Under the pieces are notes generated by a model that had not been told where the DNA came from, made no database searches, and saw only the letters and a list, made by a program, of their open reading frames with translations. Shown in pieces: positions 23,503 to 31,426 of a stretch of DNA of 34,242 nucleotides. The number at the start of each line of letters is the position of its first letter. Within the stretch, counting starts at the first letter, position 1. Source of the stretch: Streptomyces beijiangensis (GTDB lineage: Bacteria; Actinomycetota; Actinomycetes; Streptomycetales; Streptomycetaceae). Position numbers and translations under genes: made by a program. Location: NCBI RefSeq assembly GCF_017315755.1, contig NZ_JAFLRJ010000340.1, positions 1 to 34,242 on the forward strand, read 5' to 3'.

Positions 23503-24555
23503 TCAGATGCGGCGGAGCGGCCTGACGCTCTCGCGGATCACGATGTGCGTGCCCAGGACGTGCCGTTCGGGACCGGTGGCCGGCGGCCCGTCCAGCGCCA
23601 GCCGGACCGCGGTGCGCCCCAGCTCCTCGGCGGGGATGTGGACCGTGGTCAGCCGGGGGGTGACATCGGCGGCCACCGGGTCGTCGTTGTAGCCCACGAC
23701 GGAGATGTCCTCGGGCACCCGCAGGCCGCGTTCCTGGAGGGCGCGCATCGCGGCGGCGGCGCTCTCGTCGTCGCCCGCGACGACCGCGGTGAAGTCGGGC
23801 CGCCCGTCGCACGCGTCGAGGAGCCCGCGCATGACCTCGTACCCGGCGATGCGGCTGAAGTGGGTGCCGTGCAGCCGGGCCGCCGACGGCGGGAGCCCGT
23901 GGTCGGCGAGGGCCTTGAGATACCCGGCGACGCGCGCTTCGCCCGTGGTGTGCCCCGGTTCGTACCCGAGCAGCACGATCTCGCGGTGCCCCGCGCCCAG
24001 CAGATGGCTGGTGATGGCGTGCGCGCCCGCCTCGTTGTCGTACTCGACGACGATCGCGGGCACATCGGGCGCGGGCGCCGGCCGCCCGCAGAGCACCAGA
24101 CGCGACCCCGCGGCCGCGAGCGCCTGCGCGTACTGCGCCATCCGCGCCCGGTAGTCCTCGTCCTCGGCGACCCCGCCGACCAGCACCACGGCCTCGGCCG
24201 CCTGCTCGCGCATCATCTGTACGACGGCGAGTTCGCGGGCCGGGTCGCCGCCGGTCGTGCAGACCAGGCAGAGCCGGCCGCGCTTGGCGCTCTCCTCCTC
24301 GACGCCCTGGGCGACCTTCGCGTAGAACGGGCTGGTCACCTGGGAGATGAGGACGGCGACCGTCTTGCGTCCGGTCCCGGCCAGCGCACGGGCGTGCGGG
24401 TTGATGACGTAGTCGAGGTCCTTGACCGCACGGAGCACCTTGGTGCGGGCGCCGGCGGAGGTCGCGTGGGAGCCGGACAGGACCCGGGAGGCGGTCGCCA
24501 CCGAGACCCCGGCACGCGCTGCCACATCACGGATGGTGACCCGTTCCCCCACCAC
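23503..24555 (-). CDS. LacI-family transcriptional regulator
   Basis: This is a 350-aa LacI/GalR regulator. The N-terminal HTH reads TIRDVAARAGVSVATASRVLSG, followed by the hinge helix NPHARALAGT and a periplasmic-binding-protein-like sugar domain (from TVAVLISQVTSPFYA to the C-terminus). Two consecutive GTG codons are possible starts; the second (24552) is better spaced from AAGGGAG. It is the last gene of the sugar importer operon, 79 nt after the binding protein, and probably recognises the three CG-centred palindromes near 28136-28391. The inducer is presumably the imported sugar or an early product of it. Confidence 0.93.
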   Translation of the reverse strand: MVGERVTIRDVAARAGVSVATASRVLSGSHATSAGARTKVLRAVKDLDYVINPHARALAGTGRKTVAVLISQVTSPFYAKVAQGVEEESAKRGRLCLVCTTGGDPARELAVVQMMREQAAEAVVLVGGVAEDEDYRARMAQYAQALAAAGSRLVLCGRPAPAPDVPAIVVEYDNEAGAHAITSHLLGAGHREIVLLGYEPGHTTGEARVAGYLKALADHGLPPSAARLHGTHFSRIAGYEVMRGLLDACDGRPDFTAVVAGDDESAAAAMRALQERGLRVPEDISVVGYNDDPVAADVTPRLTTVHIPAEELGRTAVRLALDGPPATGPERHVLGTHIVIRESVRPLRRI

Positions 24556-24579
24556 TGCTCCCTTGATTCCGTCTGCCGC

Positions 24580-24612
24580 CCCGGGCGGCCGCGCTCATGG
24601 CTGCCGCCCGGG
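24580..24612 (-). terminator. Hairpin between binding-protein and lacI genes
   Basis: A perfect 10-bp inverted repeat (CCCGGGCGGC at 24580-24589 and GCCGCCCGGG at 24603-24612) with a 13-nt loop lies in the 79-nt gap after the solute-binding-protein stop. Without a U-tract it is either a partial terminator or a stabiliser of the upstream mRNA, which would keep binding-protein expression above that of the regulator. Confidence 0.5.
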
Positions 24613-24634
24613 ACCATCTTGCCCTACCCGCTGG

Positions 24635-26284
24635 TCAGTGGGCCGACTCGAACTCCTTCACCAGTTCGTCCGCGGCCTTGGCCCCGCCCTGGTCGCGCCA
24701 CTTCTTGTAGACGGAGTCCCAGTCGGAGAGCTTGCTGCGGCCCGAGATGATGCCGGTGGTGCCGTCCTTGAGGAGCTGGCCGAGGGTCGCGTTGTGCTTG
24801 CTGAGGGTCTCCGAGACCAGGCCCGCACTGTCGTTGGGCTTCATCATCGGCATCACCTTCTGTTCCCAGGCGTGCACCCGCTTGGTGAGTTCGGGGTCGC
24901 CGGGCACGAAGAGCACGGTGGGGGCGTCGCAGAGGTACTTGAACGGCACGTTGATCGCGTTCTCGAGCAGGCCGAGCGAGGTGAGGATGGGGTTGCCCGT
25001 CGCGTCCCGCGTGAAGTGGGTGCCCTCGACGCCGTAGTGCATCAGCTGGTACTCCTCGGAGCCGAACGGCGAGGCCAGCCAGTCCAGGACCCGCAGCAGC
25101 AGCTTGATGCGGTCCTTCGACGCCTTCTTGAAGTACGTGCCGCCGAAGTAGCCGGTGTTCTGCTGGTAGTTGGTGGTCGCGCCGCTCACGGTGTACGGGG
25201 CGAGGACGTCGAGTTCGTACGCACCCTTGATGCCCTGCTGCGCCGGGAGCAGCGAGCCCGCGAAGCCGTCCGACATGGACAGCAGGGTGCCGTTGTAGAA
25301 GAGGGTCTTGATGTCGACGGTGGAGGTCGACGAGGCGTCCGGGTAGAACACCTTGTCGTTGTTACGGGCGACCAGGTACTCCAGCGTCGCCTTGAACTCC
25401 TCGGTGCCCCACATGTCGGTGGCCTTGCCGTCTCGGATCTCCCAGTCGTTGGGGGCGCCGTGCCACAGGGCGTGCGTCTTGTGCCCGTAGATGGTCGACA
25501 TGGAGGAGCCCAGCGCGAACTTCTTCGCCGACGAGGCCTCCTTCACCACGGCCGCGAAGTCCTCCGCCGACATCCCCGGCTTGTAGCCGTGCGCGTCGAA
25601 GGCCGTGCGGTTTATGAAGATTGCCTCGCTCGGCTTCGGGCGCTCGATGGGCACGCCGTAGAGGCGGCCCGCGATGCGGCCCAGGCCCTGCCAGGAGTAG
25701 GTGGGGATGTTGGCGAGGTTGGGGTACTCCTTGATCGCGTCGCCCGAAAGGAACTCGGTCAGGTCCGCGCAGCGTGCCCGTACGAACTGCTCCTTGCTGG
25801 GCAGCACATGGCCGCCGCCGACGTTGATGATGTCGGGCAGGTCGCCGCCCGCGATGACGGTCGCCATCTTGGCGTCGAAGTCCGCGTCGGGTACGACGGT
25901 GAACTCGATGTCCACGCCCAGGGCTTCGTTCATCGCCGCCCAGAACTTGTTCTGCGAGGCGGGCTTGGGCGGGGTGCCGTACGTGATCGTGATGACCTTG
26001 ATCTTCTCGCCCTTGCCGGGCTTTTCGGCCACCGCCTTGACGAGCTTGTCGGGGTAGCGCGTGTACCCGGCCTGCACGCCGGTGGCCGACGGCGCGAGGT
26101 CGGGGACGGGCACGGGAGCGGCGACGTACGCGGGCCAAGGGGCCAGCTTCGTACCGGCGTTGCTGACCTGGCGTTCCTTGGAGGAGGTGGAGCAGGCGGT
26201 CAGTACGGAGGGGGCGGCTATCGCGGCGCCGCCCGCCGCGATGGAGCGCAGCAGGGTGCGGCGCGAGAGGGAGGAAGAGGACAT
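24635..26284 (-). CDS. Sugar ABC transporter substrate-binding lipoprotein, Tat-type
   Basis: This is a 549-aa extracellular solute-binding protein (family 1, LplA/YtcQ-like size). The signal carries a twin-arginine motif SRRTLLRS (Arg8-Arg9), a hydrophobic stretch and lipobox LTAC (Cys31), so it is probably exported folded by Tat and lipid-anchored. It is longer than typical mono- or disaccharide-binding proteins, as seen for the oligosaccharide-binding partners of LplB-type permeases. It sits 57 nt downstream of the second permease in the same operon. The ligand is not predictable; plant-derived oligosaccharides are likely. Confidence 0.9.
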   Translation of the reverse strand: MSSSSLSRRTLLRSIAAGGAAIAAPSVLTACSTSSKERQVSNAGTKLAPWPAYVAAPVPVPDLAPSATGVQAGYTRYPDKLVKAVAEKPGKGEKIKVITITYGTPPKPASQNKFWAAMNEALGVDIEFTVVPDADFDAKMATVIAGGDLPDIINVGGGHVLPSKEQFVRARCADLTEFLSGDAIKEYPNLANIPTYSWQGLGRIAGRLYGVPIERPKPSEAIFINRTAFDAHGYKPGMSAEDFAAVVKEASSAKKFALGSSMSTIYGHKTHALWHGAPNDWEIRDGKATDMWGTEEFKATLEYLVARNNDKVFYPDASSTSTVDIKTLFYNGTLLSMSDGFAGSLLPAQQGIKGAYELDVLAPYTVSGATTNYQQNTGYFGGTYFKKASKDRIKLLLRVLDWLASPFGSEEYQLMHYGVEGTHFTRDATGNPILTSLGLLENAINVPFKYLCDAPTVLFVPGDPELTKRVHAWEQKVMPMMKPNDSAGLVSETLSKHNATLGQLLKDGTTGIISGRSKLSDWDSVYKKWRDQGGAKAADELVKEFESAH

Positions 26285-26341
26285 GGCGAGGGGACCCTTC
26301 GAGTCGGCTCTGGGGCTGGGGTTTCGGTGCGGGGGTGGGCG

Positions 26342-27259
26342 TCAGCTCTTGATGGCGCCGGTGAGCACGCCCTTGGTGAAGTACTTCTGCAGGAAGGGGT
26401 AGACGATCAGGATCGGTACGGTCGCGATGACGAGCACCGCCATCTGCGTCGTCTGCGGGGCGGAGACCATGCCCGCCTCGCTGGCCCCGGTGTCGGCGAT
26501 CTGCGCGCCGCCGATGACATAGGTGCGCAGGACCTGCTGGAGCGGCCAGTGGTCGGAATTCATATAGATCGAGGCATGGAACCAGGCGTTCCAGTAGCTC
26601 ACCGCGTAGAAGAGGCCGACGACCGCGAGGGCGGCCTTGGAGAGCGGCAGCACGATCCGCCACAGGGTCTGCCAGTCGCCCGCACCGTCCAGGCGGGCGG
26701 CCTCGTACAACTCCTCGGGGATGCCCTGGAAGAAGCCGCGCAGGACCACGAGGTTGAAGACGTTGATGAGTACGGGGGCGATCAGGGCCGCGTAGTTGTC
26801 GAGGAGTCCCATCCCCTTGACCAGCAGGAACGCCGGGATCATGCCGGGCGGGAAGAGGAAGGTGAAGAGGATGAGCATCAGTACGGGCTTGGCGCCGAAG
26901 ACCTTGGGGCGGCTCAGCGCGTACGCGAGGAACGTCGTGCAGGCGAGCGAGAAGAGCGTCCCGACCAGGGTGACGCCGACGCTGACCCCGAGTGCCTGGG
27001 TGACGATCCCGCCGTCCAGGATCTGCCGGTAGGCGCGTGTGGTGGGGTGCGCGGGCCAGATCACCCAGCCGCCGTTGTCGACCACTTCCTGGTTGGAGGC
27101 GAGGCTGGTCGAGATGATCACCAGGAAGGGGACCAGGACCAGGACGAGCAGGACGACGATGGCGACGGCCTTGCCGGCCTGGGTGACCGGCTTCGGCTTC
27201 TCGACCCAGGCGGGTCGGGTGGGGCGGGCCTGGCGTGCGGGGCGTACGGCGGTGGTCAC
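26342..27259 (-). CDS. Carbohydrate ABC transporter permease (YtcP/MsmG-like)
   Basis: This is a 305-aa permease with a basic N-terminus and six predicted membrane segments, beginning with AVAIVVLLVLVLVPFLVIIST. The EAA loop is visible as IPEELYEAARLDGAGDWQTLWRIVLPLS, the site that contacts the ATPase. The C-terminus LQKYFTKGVLTGAIKS is the common end of YtcP/LplC-type proteins. The GTG overlaps the stop of the upstream permease by 4 nt. No ATP-binding protein is encoded in the cluster. Confidence 0.93.
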   Translation of the reverse strand: MTTAVRPARQARPTRPAWVEKPKPVTQAGKAVAIVVLLVLVLVPFLVIISTSLASNQEVVDNGGWVIWPAHPTTRAYRQILDGGIVTQALGVSVGVTLVGTLFSLACTTFLAYALSRPKVFGAKPVLMLILFTFLFPPGMIPAFLLVKGMGLLDNYAALIAPVLINVFNLVVLRGFFQGIPEELYEAARLDGAGDWQTLWRIVLPLSKAALAVVGLFYAVSYWNAWFHASIYMNSDHWPLQQVLRTYVIGGAQIADTGASEAGMVSAPQTTQMAVLVIATVPILIVYPFLQKYFTKGVLTGAIKS

Positions 27260-28251
27260 TTGTAGATCCCCTGCTCTCCGAGCCGGTGCGCGACCTTGTT
27301 GGCCGCGAAGACGAGCGCCGCGCCGACGACTCCCTTGAAGAGGCCTGCCGCGGCCGCGTAACCGGTGTCGCCGCCGACGAGGCCCTGCCAGAAGACGAAG
27401 GTGTCGAGGATCTCCCCGGCAGCGGGACCCACCGTCGGCCGTTGCAGCAGCATCTGCTCGAAGCCCACGGACAGGACGTCGCCCAGCCGCATGATCAGCA
27501 GCAGGACGACGACGGGCCTGATGGACGGCAGCGTGACGTGCCAGAAGCGGCGCCAGGGACCCGCGCCGTCGATGGCGGCGGCCTCGTAACTCTGCTCGTC
27601 GACCTGCATCAGGGCGGCGAGGAAGATGATCGTGCCCCAGCCGGCGTCCTTCCAGACGACCTGGGCGACGACGAGCGGTTTGTACGCGTCGGGGTTGCCG
27701 ATGATGTCGACGCTGTGCAGTCCCGCGTCGCCCAGCACGCTGTTCAACAGGCCCGTCGAGCCGAGCACTTGCTGGAAGAGGGCGACGACGATGACCCAGG
27801 ACAGGAAGTGCGGCAGATAGACCACGGACTGCACGAAGCGGCGCAGCAGGTCCGAGGTGAGGCTGTGCAGGAGCAGGGCGATCGCCAGCGGTACAGGGAA
27901 GAAGAAGACCAGCTGGAGCAGGGCGATGGCCAGGGTGTTCCAGGTGGCGTGCCAGAAGTCGGCGTCCCCGAACATCCGGCTGAAGTTCTCGACGCCGACC
28001 CAGGGGCTGGCCCACAGACCGTCGAACGGTACGTACTCCTTGAACGCCACGACGTTGCCGACGAAGGCGCCGTAGTGGAAGAGCAGGAAGTACGCGAGTC
28101 CCGGGAGCATCAGCAGGACAAGGGTCCGACTGGACTGGAAACGCTTCCACCAGTGATTCCCTGATGTCTTGCGGGAGTTCGGGGGATTCGTCCGCTCGAT
28201 GGGTGGCTTCACCGCCCCACCGCCGGTTCGATTCTCTGTCACCGTGGGCAC
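27256..28251 (-). CDS. Carbohydrate ABC transporter permease (LplB-like)
   Basis: This is a 331-aa permease, first gene of the importer operon. A polar N-terminus of about 40 residues is followed by TLVLLMLPGLAYFLLFHYG and five further membrane segments. The EAA loop reads VDEQSYEAAAIDGAGPWRRFWHVTLPSI. The protein ends KVAHRLGEQGIYK, as in LplB/YteP proteins for oligosaccharide uptake. The GTG has an AAGGG ribosome site. Codons 35-39 (WKRFQ) contain a palindromic LacI-type operator, so regulation reaches into the coding region. Confidence 0.93.
   Translation of the reverse strand: MPTVTENRTGGGAVKPPIERTNPPNSRKTSGNHWWKRFQSSRTLVLLMLPGLAYFLLFHYGAFVGNVVAFKEYVPFDGLWASPWVGVENFSRMFGDADFWHATWNTLAIALLQLVFFFPVPLAIALLLHSLTSDLLRRFVQSVVYLPHFLSWVIVVALFQQVLGSTGLLNSVLGDAGLHSVDIIGNPDAYKPLVVAQVVWKDAGWGTIIFLAALMQVDEQSYEAAAIDGAGPWRRFWHVTLPSIRPVVVLLLIMRLGDVLSVGFEQMLLQRPTVGPAAGEILDTFVFWQGLVGGDTGYAAAAGLFKGVVGAALVFAANKVAHRLGEQGIYK
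28136..28149. promoter_or_regulatory. LacI-type operator inside permease gene
   Basis: TGGAAACGCTTCCA is a near-perfect palindrome centred on CG and fits the LacI/GalR consensus TGNAANCGNTTNCA. It overlaps codons 35-39 of the first permease gene, about 150 nt from the promoter operator. It could act as an auxiliary site for DNA looping or as a roadblock. Confidence 0.6.
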
Positions 28252-28285
28252 GGCAACCCTTCCGTCGTCGGGTCAAGGTGCGAGG

Positions 28286-28314
28286 AATCTAAAGCGGTTA
28301 CATGGGTCGGTCAA
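28286..28314 (-). promoter_or_regulatory. Promoter and operator of the sugar importer operon
   Basis: On the minus strand TTGACC (28314-28309) and TAGATT (28291-28286) are separated by exactly 17 nt, a strong vegetative-type promoter. The spacer and -10 are covered by a CG-centred LacI-type operator (28289-28302, right half CGGTTACA as read on the plus strand). Repressor binding there would exclude RNA polymerase. The leader to the GTG at 28251 is about 28 nt. Confidence 0.7.
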
Positions 28315-28335
28315 CCCTTTGCGCCCTTACTTCTC

Positions 28336-28365
28336 TTGACCTCGTACGAGAAATCGCTCTAGCCT
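28336..28365 (+). promoter_or_regulatory. Promoter of the hydroxyacid dehydrogenase gene
   Basis: TTGACC (28336-28341) and TAGCCT (28360-28365) are separated by 18 nt, giving a predicted transcription start near 28372, just before the LacI-type operator at 28378-28391. It is divergent from the importer promoter, and both share the 158-nt intergenic region. Confidence 0.6.
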
Positions 28366-28377
28366 CCTGCACTGTTG

Positions 28378-28391
28378 TGGAAACGGTTACA
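28378..28391. promoter_or_regulatory. LacI-type operator before the dehydrogenase gene
   Basis: TGGAAACGGTTACA is a CG-centred imperfect palindrome. Its right half CGGTTACA is identical to that of the operator at 28289-28302. It lies just downstream of the predicted start of transcription, a position typical of LacI-family repression. Confidence 0.65.
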
Positions 28392-28409
28392 GAGAGAGAG
28401 TGGGCATCC

Positions 28410-29411
28410 GTGGCCGACCGACCAACCACCGCGCTGGCCATGGGCCTTGACGTGGCGCGGGCGGTGTTCCCGCCCGGACTGCGTGAACGGCTCAGGCGCT
28501 GCGCCGACTTGGCGGACGAGACCCTGACCGGATCGCTCACCGGCACCGGGGCGGGATCGGTCCTCGCCGACACGCAGCTGTTGATCACCGGCTGGGGCTG
28601 CCCGCCGCTCACCGCGGACGTACTGGCCCTGGCGCCACGGCTGCAGGCGGTCGTCCACTCGGCGGGATCGGTCAAGAGCCTGGTCACGGAGGCGGTGTGG
28701 GAGCGCGGTCTGCTCGTCTCCTCGGCGGCGGACGCCAACGCGGGTCCCGTCGTGGACTACACCGTCGCGGTCATCACGCTCGCATCGAAACGCGCCCTGC
28801 CCACGGCCGCGCGCTACGGCGATGCCTGGCCGGCGTTCTCGGAACGGGAGGGTGCGGACGGCCGTACGGTCGGGATCATCGGGGCCTCCCGCATCGGCCG
28901 CGGGGTCCTCGCCCGGCTCGCCGCCTCTGGCACCGGTTACCGGCTGCTGCTGACCGACCCGTACGTCACCGGGCGGGAGGCCGCGTCACTGGGCGCGGAG
29001 CTGGTTCCGCTCGACGAACTCTGCCGGCGCAGCTCGGTGGTGAGCGTCCACGCCCCCGAACTCCCCGAGACGTACCGGCTGATGGACGCCTCGATGCTGG
29101 CCCTCGTCCCGGACGGCGGAACCGTCGTGAACACGGCGCGCGGCAGCCTGCTCGACACCGAAGCCCTGACCCGCGAGTGCGCTTCGGGCCGGCTGGACGC
29201 CTTCCTCGACGTCACCGACCCTGAGCCGCTCCCCGCCGGCCATCCCCTCCTCACGCTCCCCAACGTCCTGGCCACCCCGCACCTCGCGGGCGCCCAGGGC
29301 AGCGAGGTGATCCGCCTCGGCGTCTACGCCGTCGAGGAGGCGGAGCGCTTCGCCCGCGGGGAGCCCCTGCGCGGCGGTCTCGGGCGAGCCGACCTGACCC
29401 GGCTCGCCTGA
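28410..29411 (+). CDS. D-2-hydroxyacid dehydrogenase family protein
   Basis: This is a 333-aa NAD-dependent dehydrogenase of the phosphoglycerate/hydroxypyruvate type. The nucleotide-binding motif is VGIIGASRIGRGV. The catalytic set is present: Arg in VVNTARGSLLD, Glu in VTDPEPLP and His in ATPHLAGAQG. The GTG at 28410 keeps a full N-terminal substrate domain; an ATG at 28440 would shorten it by 10 residues and neither has a strong ribosome site. It shares a LacI-operator-containing region with the importer operon, so it probably acts on a hydroxyacid or keto acid from the imported sugar. The exact substrate is unknown. Confidence 0.88.
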   Translation: MADRPTTALAMGLDVARAVFPPGLRERLRRCADLADETLTGSLTGTGAGSVLADTQLLITGWGCPPLTADVLALAPRLQAVVHSAGSVKSLVTEAVWERGLLVSSAADANAGPVVDYTVAVITLASKRALPTAARYGDAWPAFSEREGADGRTVGIIGASRIGRGVLARLAASGTGYRLLLTDPYVTGREAASLGAELVPLDELCRRSSVVSVHAPELPETYRLMDASMLALVPDGGTVVNTARGSLLDTEALTRECASGRLDAFLDVTDPEPLPAGHPLLTLPNVLATPHLAGAQGSEVIRLGVYAVEEAERFARGEPLRGGLGRADLTRLA

Positions 29412-29424
29412 GACCGCTCACCTC

Positions 29425-30480
29425 TCAGGTCCCGGACGCGGCAGAGGACGAGCGGGAGAGCGCCGGAGCGGGCGGGCTCGGGATCGTGGTCCGCCGCACC
29501 GGGACGCCCGTGTACGGAGGTACCTGCGGTGCTGTCGCCTGCAGGTCGGCCAGGTCGTCGGGAACGACACCGGGAAGCCCATCGGCAAGCAGCACATCGG
29601 GCAGTACATCGGGCAGTACATCGGCCGGCACATCGACTGGTGCATCGGCCAGTACGTCGGCCGGTGCGGTCCGGGTGAGCAGGAACACGCCGCGGACTGC
29701 GGCCGCCGCGCCCGCGAAAGCGAGCAGCACACCCTGGAAGCCGCCGGTGAGGTGCTCGCCGAGCAGAGTCAGTCCGATGGCGGCGGCCGCGATCGGGTTG
29801 GCCAGGGTGACGACGGCGAGCGGCGCGCCGAGGCCTTCGCGGTAGGCGATCTGGGAGAGCAGCAGGCCGCCCGCGGCGAAGGCCGCGACCAGCACGGCCA
29901 CCAGCACGACCTGCCAGGTCAGCACCGGGCCCGAGCTGTCGGTGACCGAGACCGTCACGGTCTGGGTGAGCGCCGAAGCGACCCCGGAGGCGATGCCGGA
30001 CGCGGCGGCGAACCGCAGTCCGGGGCGGGCGCCCCGGCGGGAGAGCCCGGCCACCAGCGCCATCGCGACGGCCGCGACGGCCAGCGCCTCGGGGACGTCC
30101 ATGGTGACGCGCGGCGCATGGCCGCCCGCGGTCACCAGCAGCGCGCCGAGACCGGCGAGCGTGAGCGCGGTGCCGCGCCACTCGCCCCGGCCCACACGCC
30201 GGCCCGCGAGGTGCGCGCCGAGGGGGACCGCGGCGACCAGGGTGAGGGCGCCGAGCGGCTGGACGAGGGTGAGGGAACCGTATTTCAGCGCCGCCACATG
30301 CAGCAGGGCGCCGGTGGCGTTGAGCCCGACCGTGGCCCACCAGGTGCCGCGGCGCAGCAGGCGCAGCACCCCGGCGGAGGGTGCGGTACGGGAGGCGAGG
30401 CGCTCCTGGGCGACGGCTGCGGTCGCGTAACCGATCGCGGAGAGCAGGGAGAGGACGACGGCTGTGACGGTGGCGTTCAT
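29425..30480 (-). CDS. DMT-family membrane transporter
   Basis: This is a 351-aa integral membrane protein with about nine or ten hydrophobic segments in the EamA/DMT arrangement, beginning VTAVVLSLLSAIGYATAAVAQERLAS. The short glycine/alanine-rich helices and motifs such as LVQPLGALTLVAAVPLGA and LANPIAAAAIGLTLLGEHLTG fit DMT proteins used as small-molecule exporters. After the last helix a tail of about 80 residues contains degenerate four-residue PADV/LPDV repeats and a Ser-rich end. The ATG overlaps the stop of the PAP2 gene by 4 nt, so the two are one operon. It converges on the dehydrogenase gene with a 13-nt gap. Confidence 0.85.
   Translation of the reverse strand: MNATVTAVVLSLLSAIGYATAAVAQERLASRTAPSAGVLRLLRRGTWWATVGLNATGALLHVAALKYGSLTLVQPLGALTLVAAVPLGAHLAGRRVGRGEWRGTALTLAGLGALLVTAGGHAPRVTMDVPEALAVAAVAMALVAGLSRRGARPGLRFAAASGIASGVASALTQTVTVSVTDSSGPVLTWQVVLVAVLVAAFAAGGLLLSQIAYREGLGAPLAVVTLANPIAAAAIGLTLLGEHLTGGFQGVLLAFAGAAAAVRGVFLLTRTAPADVLADAPVDVPADVLPDVLPDVLLADGLPGVVPDDLADLQATAPQVPPYTGVPVRRTTIPSPPAPALSRSSSAASGT
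29591..29662. repeat. Degenerate 12-nt tandem repeat in transporter tail
   Basis: Six consecutive 12-nt units related to AGTACATCGGGC encode the xDVx repeats in the C-terminal tail of the DMT transporter. Units 2 and 3 are almost identical and the others diverge, indicating expansion by slippage. Length differences between strains would change the tail in steps of four residues without shifting the frame. Confidence 0.75.
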
Positions 30481-31283
30481 CGGGCGGCTCCCGACGCGGC
30501 GAGTTCACGGATGGGTTCACGTGCCGGTGCGGTCCTGGGCTCTTCGCGTACGGAGGGCTTGGCGCGCGGGAGGCGGAAGACCGCCAGCGCGATGCCCAGC
30601 AGCGCGGTCGCCACGATCGCGTCCAGCCAGTAGTGGTTCGCGGTGCCGACGACCACCAGGAGCGTGACGAGGGGATGCAGCAGCCAGAGCCAGCGCCATC
30701 GCGAGCGGGTCGCGACGATCAGTCCTATGGCGACCATCAGCGCCCAGCCGAAGTGCAGCGAGGGCATCGCGGCGAACTGGTTCGCCATCGAGTCGGTGTC
30801 CGGATCGGCGCCGTACACGGAGGGCCCGTAGATCTGAGCCGTGTCGAGAAGATGCGTCGAGGCGAGCATCCGCGGGGGCGCGAGGGGGAACAGGAGATGC
30901 AGGGCGAGCGCGGCCGAGGTGAGAGCCGCGAGCACGCGCCGTGCCGAGGTGTAGTGCAGCGGGCGGCGCCAGTACAGCCAGGCCAGGAAGGCGATGGTGG
31001 CCGGGAAATGGACGGTCGCATAGTAGGTGTTCGCCACATGTATGAGCGCGTCGCTGTGCAGCAGCGCGTGCTGCACCCCGGCTTCGCCGGGCAGATGCAG
31101 GGTGCGCTCGGCGTTCCAGACATGTCCGGCATTGCGGAAGGCTTCGTCGACATGGCCATTGGCGGCCTGCCTGCCGAACTTGTACACCAGGAAGAGTCCG
31201 GCGACGAGCAGCAGCTCGCGCACGAGCGGCGGGCGGGCAGAAGTGTCCGTCTCCCGTTCAGCAGGCTCATGTCGGGCGTGCAT
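30477..31283 (-). CDS. PAP2/AUR1-like phosphatase membrane protein
   Basis: This is a 268-aa membrane protein of the PAP2 superfamily, inositolphosphotransferase (AUR1-like) branch. Several hydrophobic segments surround the catalytic motifs MPSLHFGWAL (first catalytic His) and ANHYWLDAIVA (second His and Asp). The active site should face outward and act on a lipid phosphate or phospho-head group. An ATG (31283) is preceded directly by a GTG (31286); the ATG is better spaced from AAAGGGG. It is the first gene of an operon with the DMT transporter and is divergent from the TetR gene across a long inverted repeat, so it is probably controlled by that regulator. Confidence 0.87.
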   Translation of the reverse strand: MHARHEPAERETDTSARPPLVRELLLVAGLFLVYKFGRQAANGHVDEAFRNAGHVWNAERTLHLPGEAGVQHALLHSDALIHVANTYYATVHFPATIAFLAWLYWRRPLHYTSARRVLAALTSAALALHLLFPLAPPRMLASTHLLDTAQIYGPSVYGADPDTDSMANQFAAMPSLHFGWALMVAIGLIVATRSRWRWLWLLHPLVTLLVVVGTANHYWLDAIVATALLGIALAVFRLPRAKPSVREEPRTAPAREPIRELAASGAAR

Positions 31284-31343
31284 CACCCGTGCCCCTTTGC
31301 TATCCAGTCATCAATAGATCGACAAGACGCCACTTCACGTCGT

Positions 31344-31397
31344 ATCGATACGCCAGTGTACCGATACGACTGCGTATCGGTACACTGGCGTATCGAT
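31344..31397. promoter_or_regulatory. 54-bp perfect inverted repeat, TetR operator array
   Basis: Two perfectly complementary 25-nt arms (31344-31368 and 31373-31397) flank a 4-nt ACTG. Each arm contains two copies of a smaller palindromic box related to GTATCGATAC, so four boxes are centred near 31346, 31363, 31378 and 31394, spaced 15-17 nt. The repeat fills the gap between the PAP2/DMT operon and the TetR gene and includes a TACACT -10-like hexamer on both strands. It most likely binds two or more TetR dimers and represses both directions. Confidence 0.8.
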
Positions 31398-31426
31398 GCT
31401 GCTCGTCACACCGAGAGGGAGAGCTC

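Noticed and set aside
24422..27265. 947-codon plus-strand frame
   Set aside because: It is antisense to the LacI, binding-protein and permease genes, with a composition typical of high-GC shadow frames.
31344..31397. Inverted repeat as the end of a mobile element or an attachment site
   Set aside because: There is no transposase or integrase nearby, no target duplication, and the nested boxes sit exactly between a TetR gene and its divergent operon.
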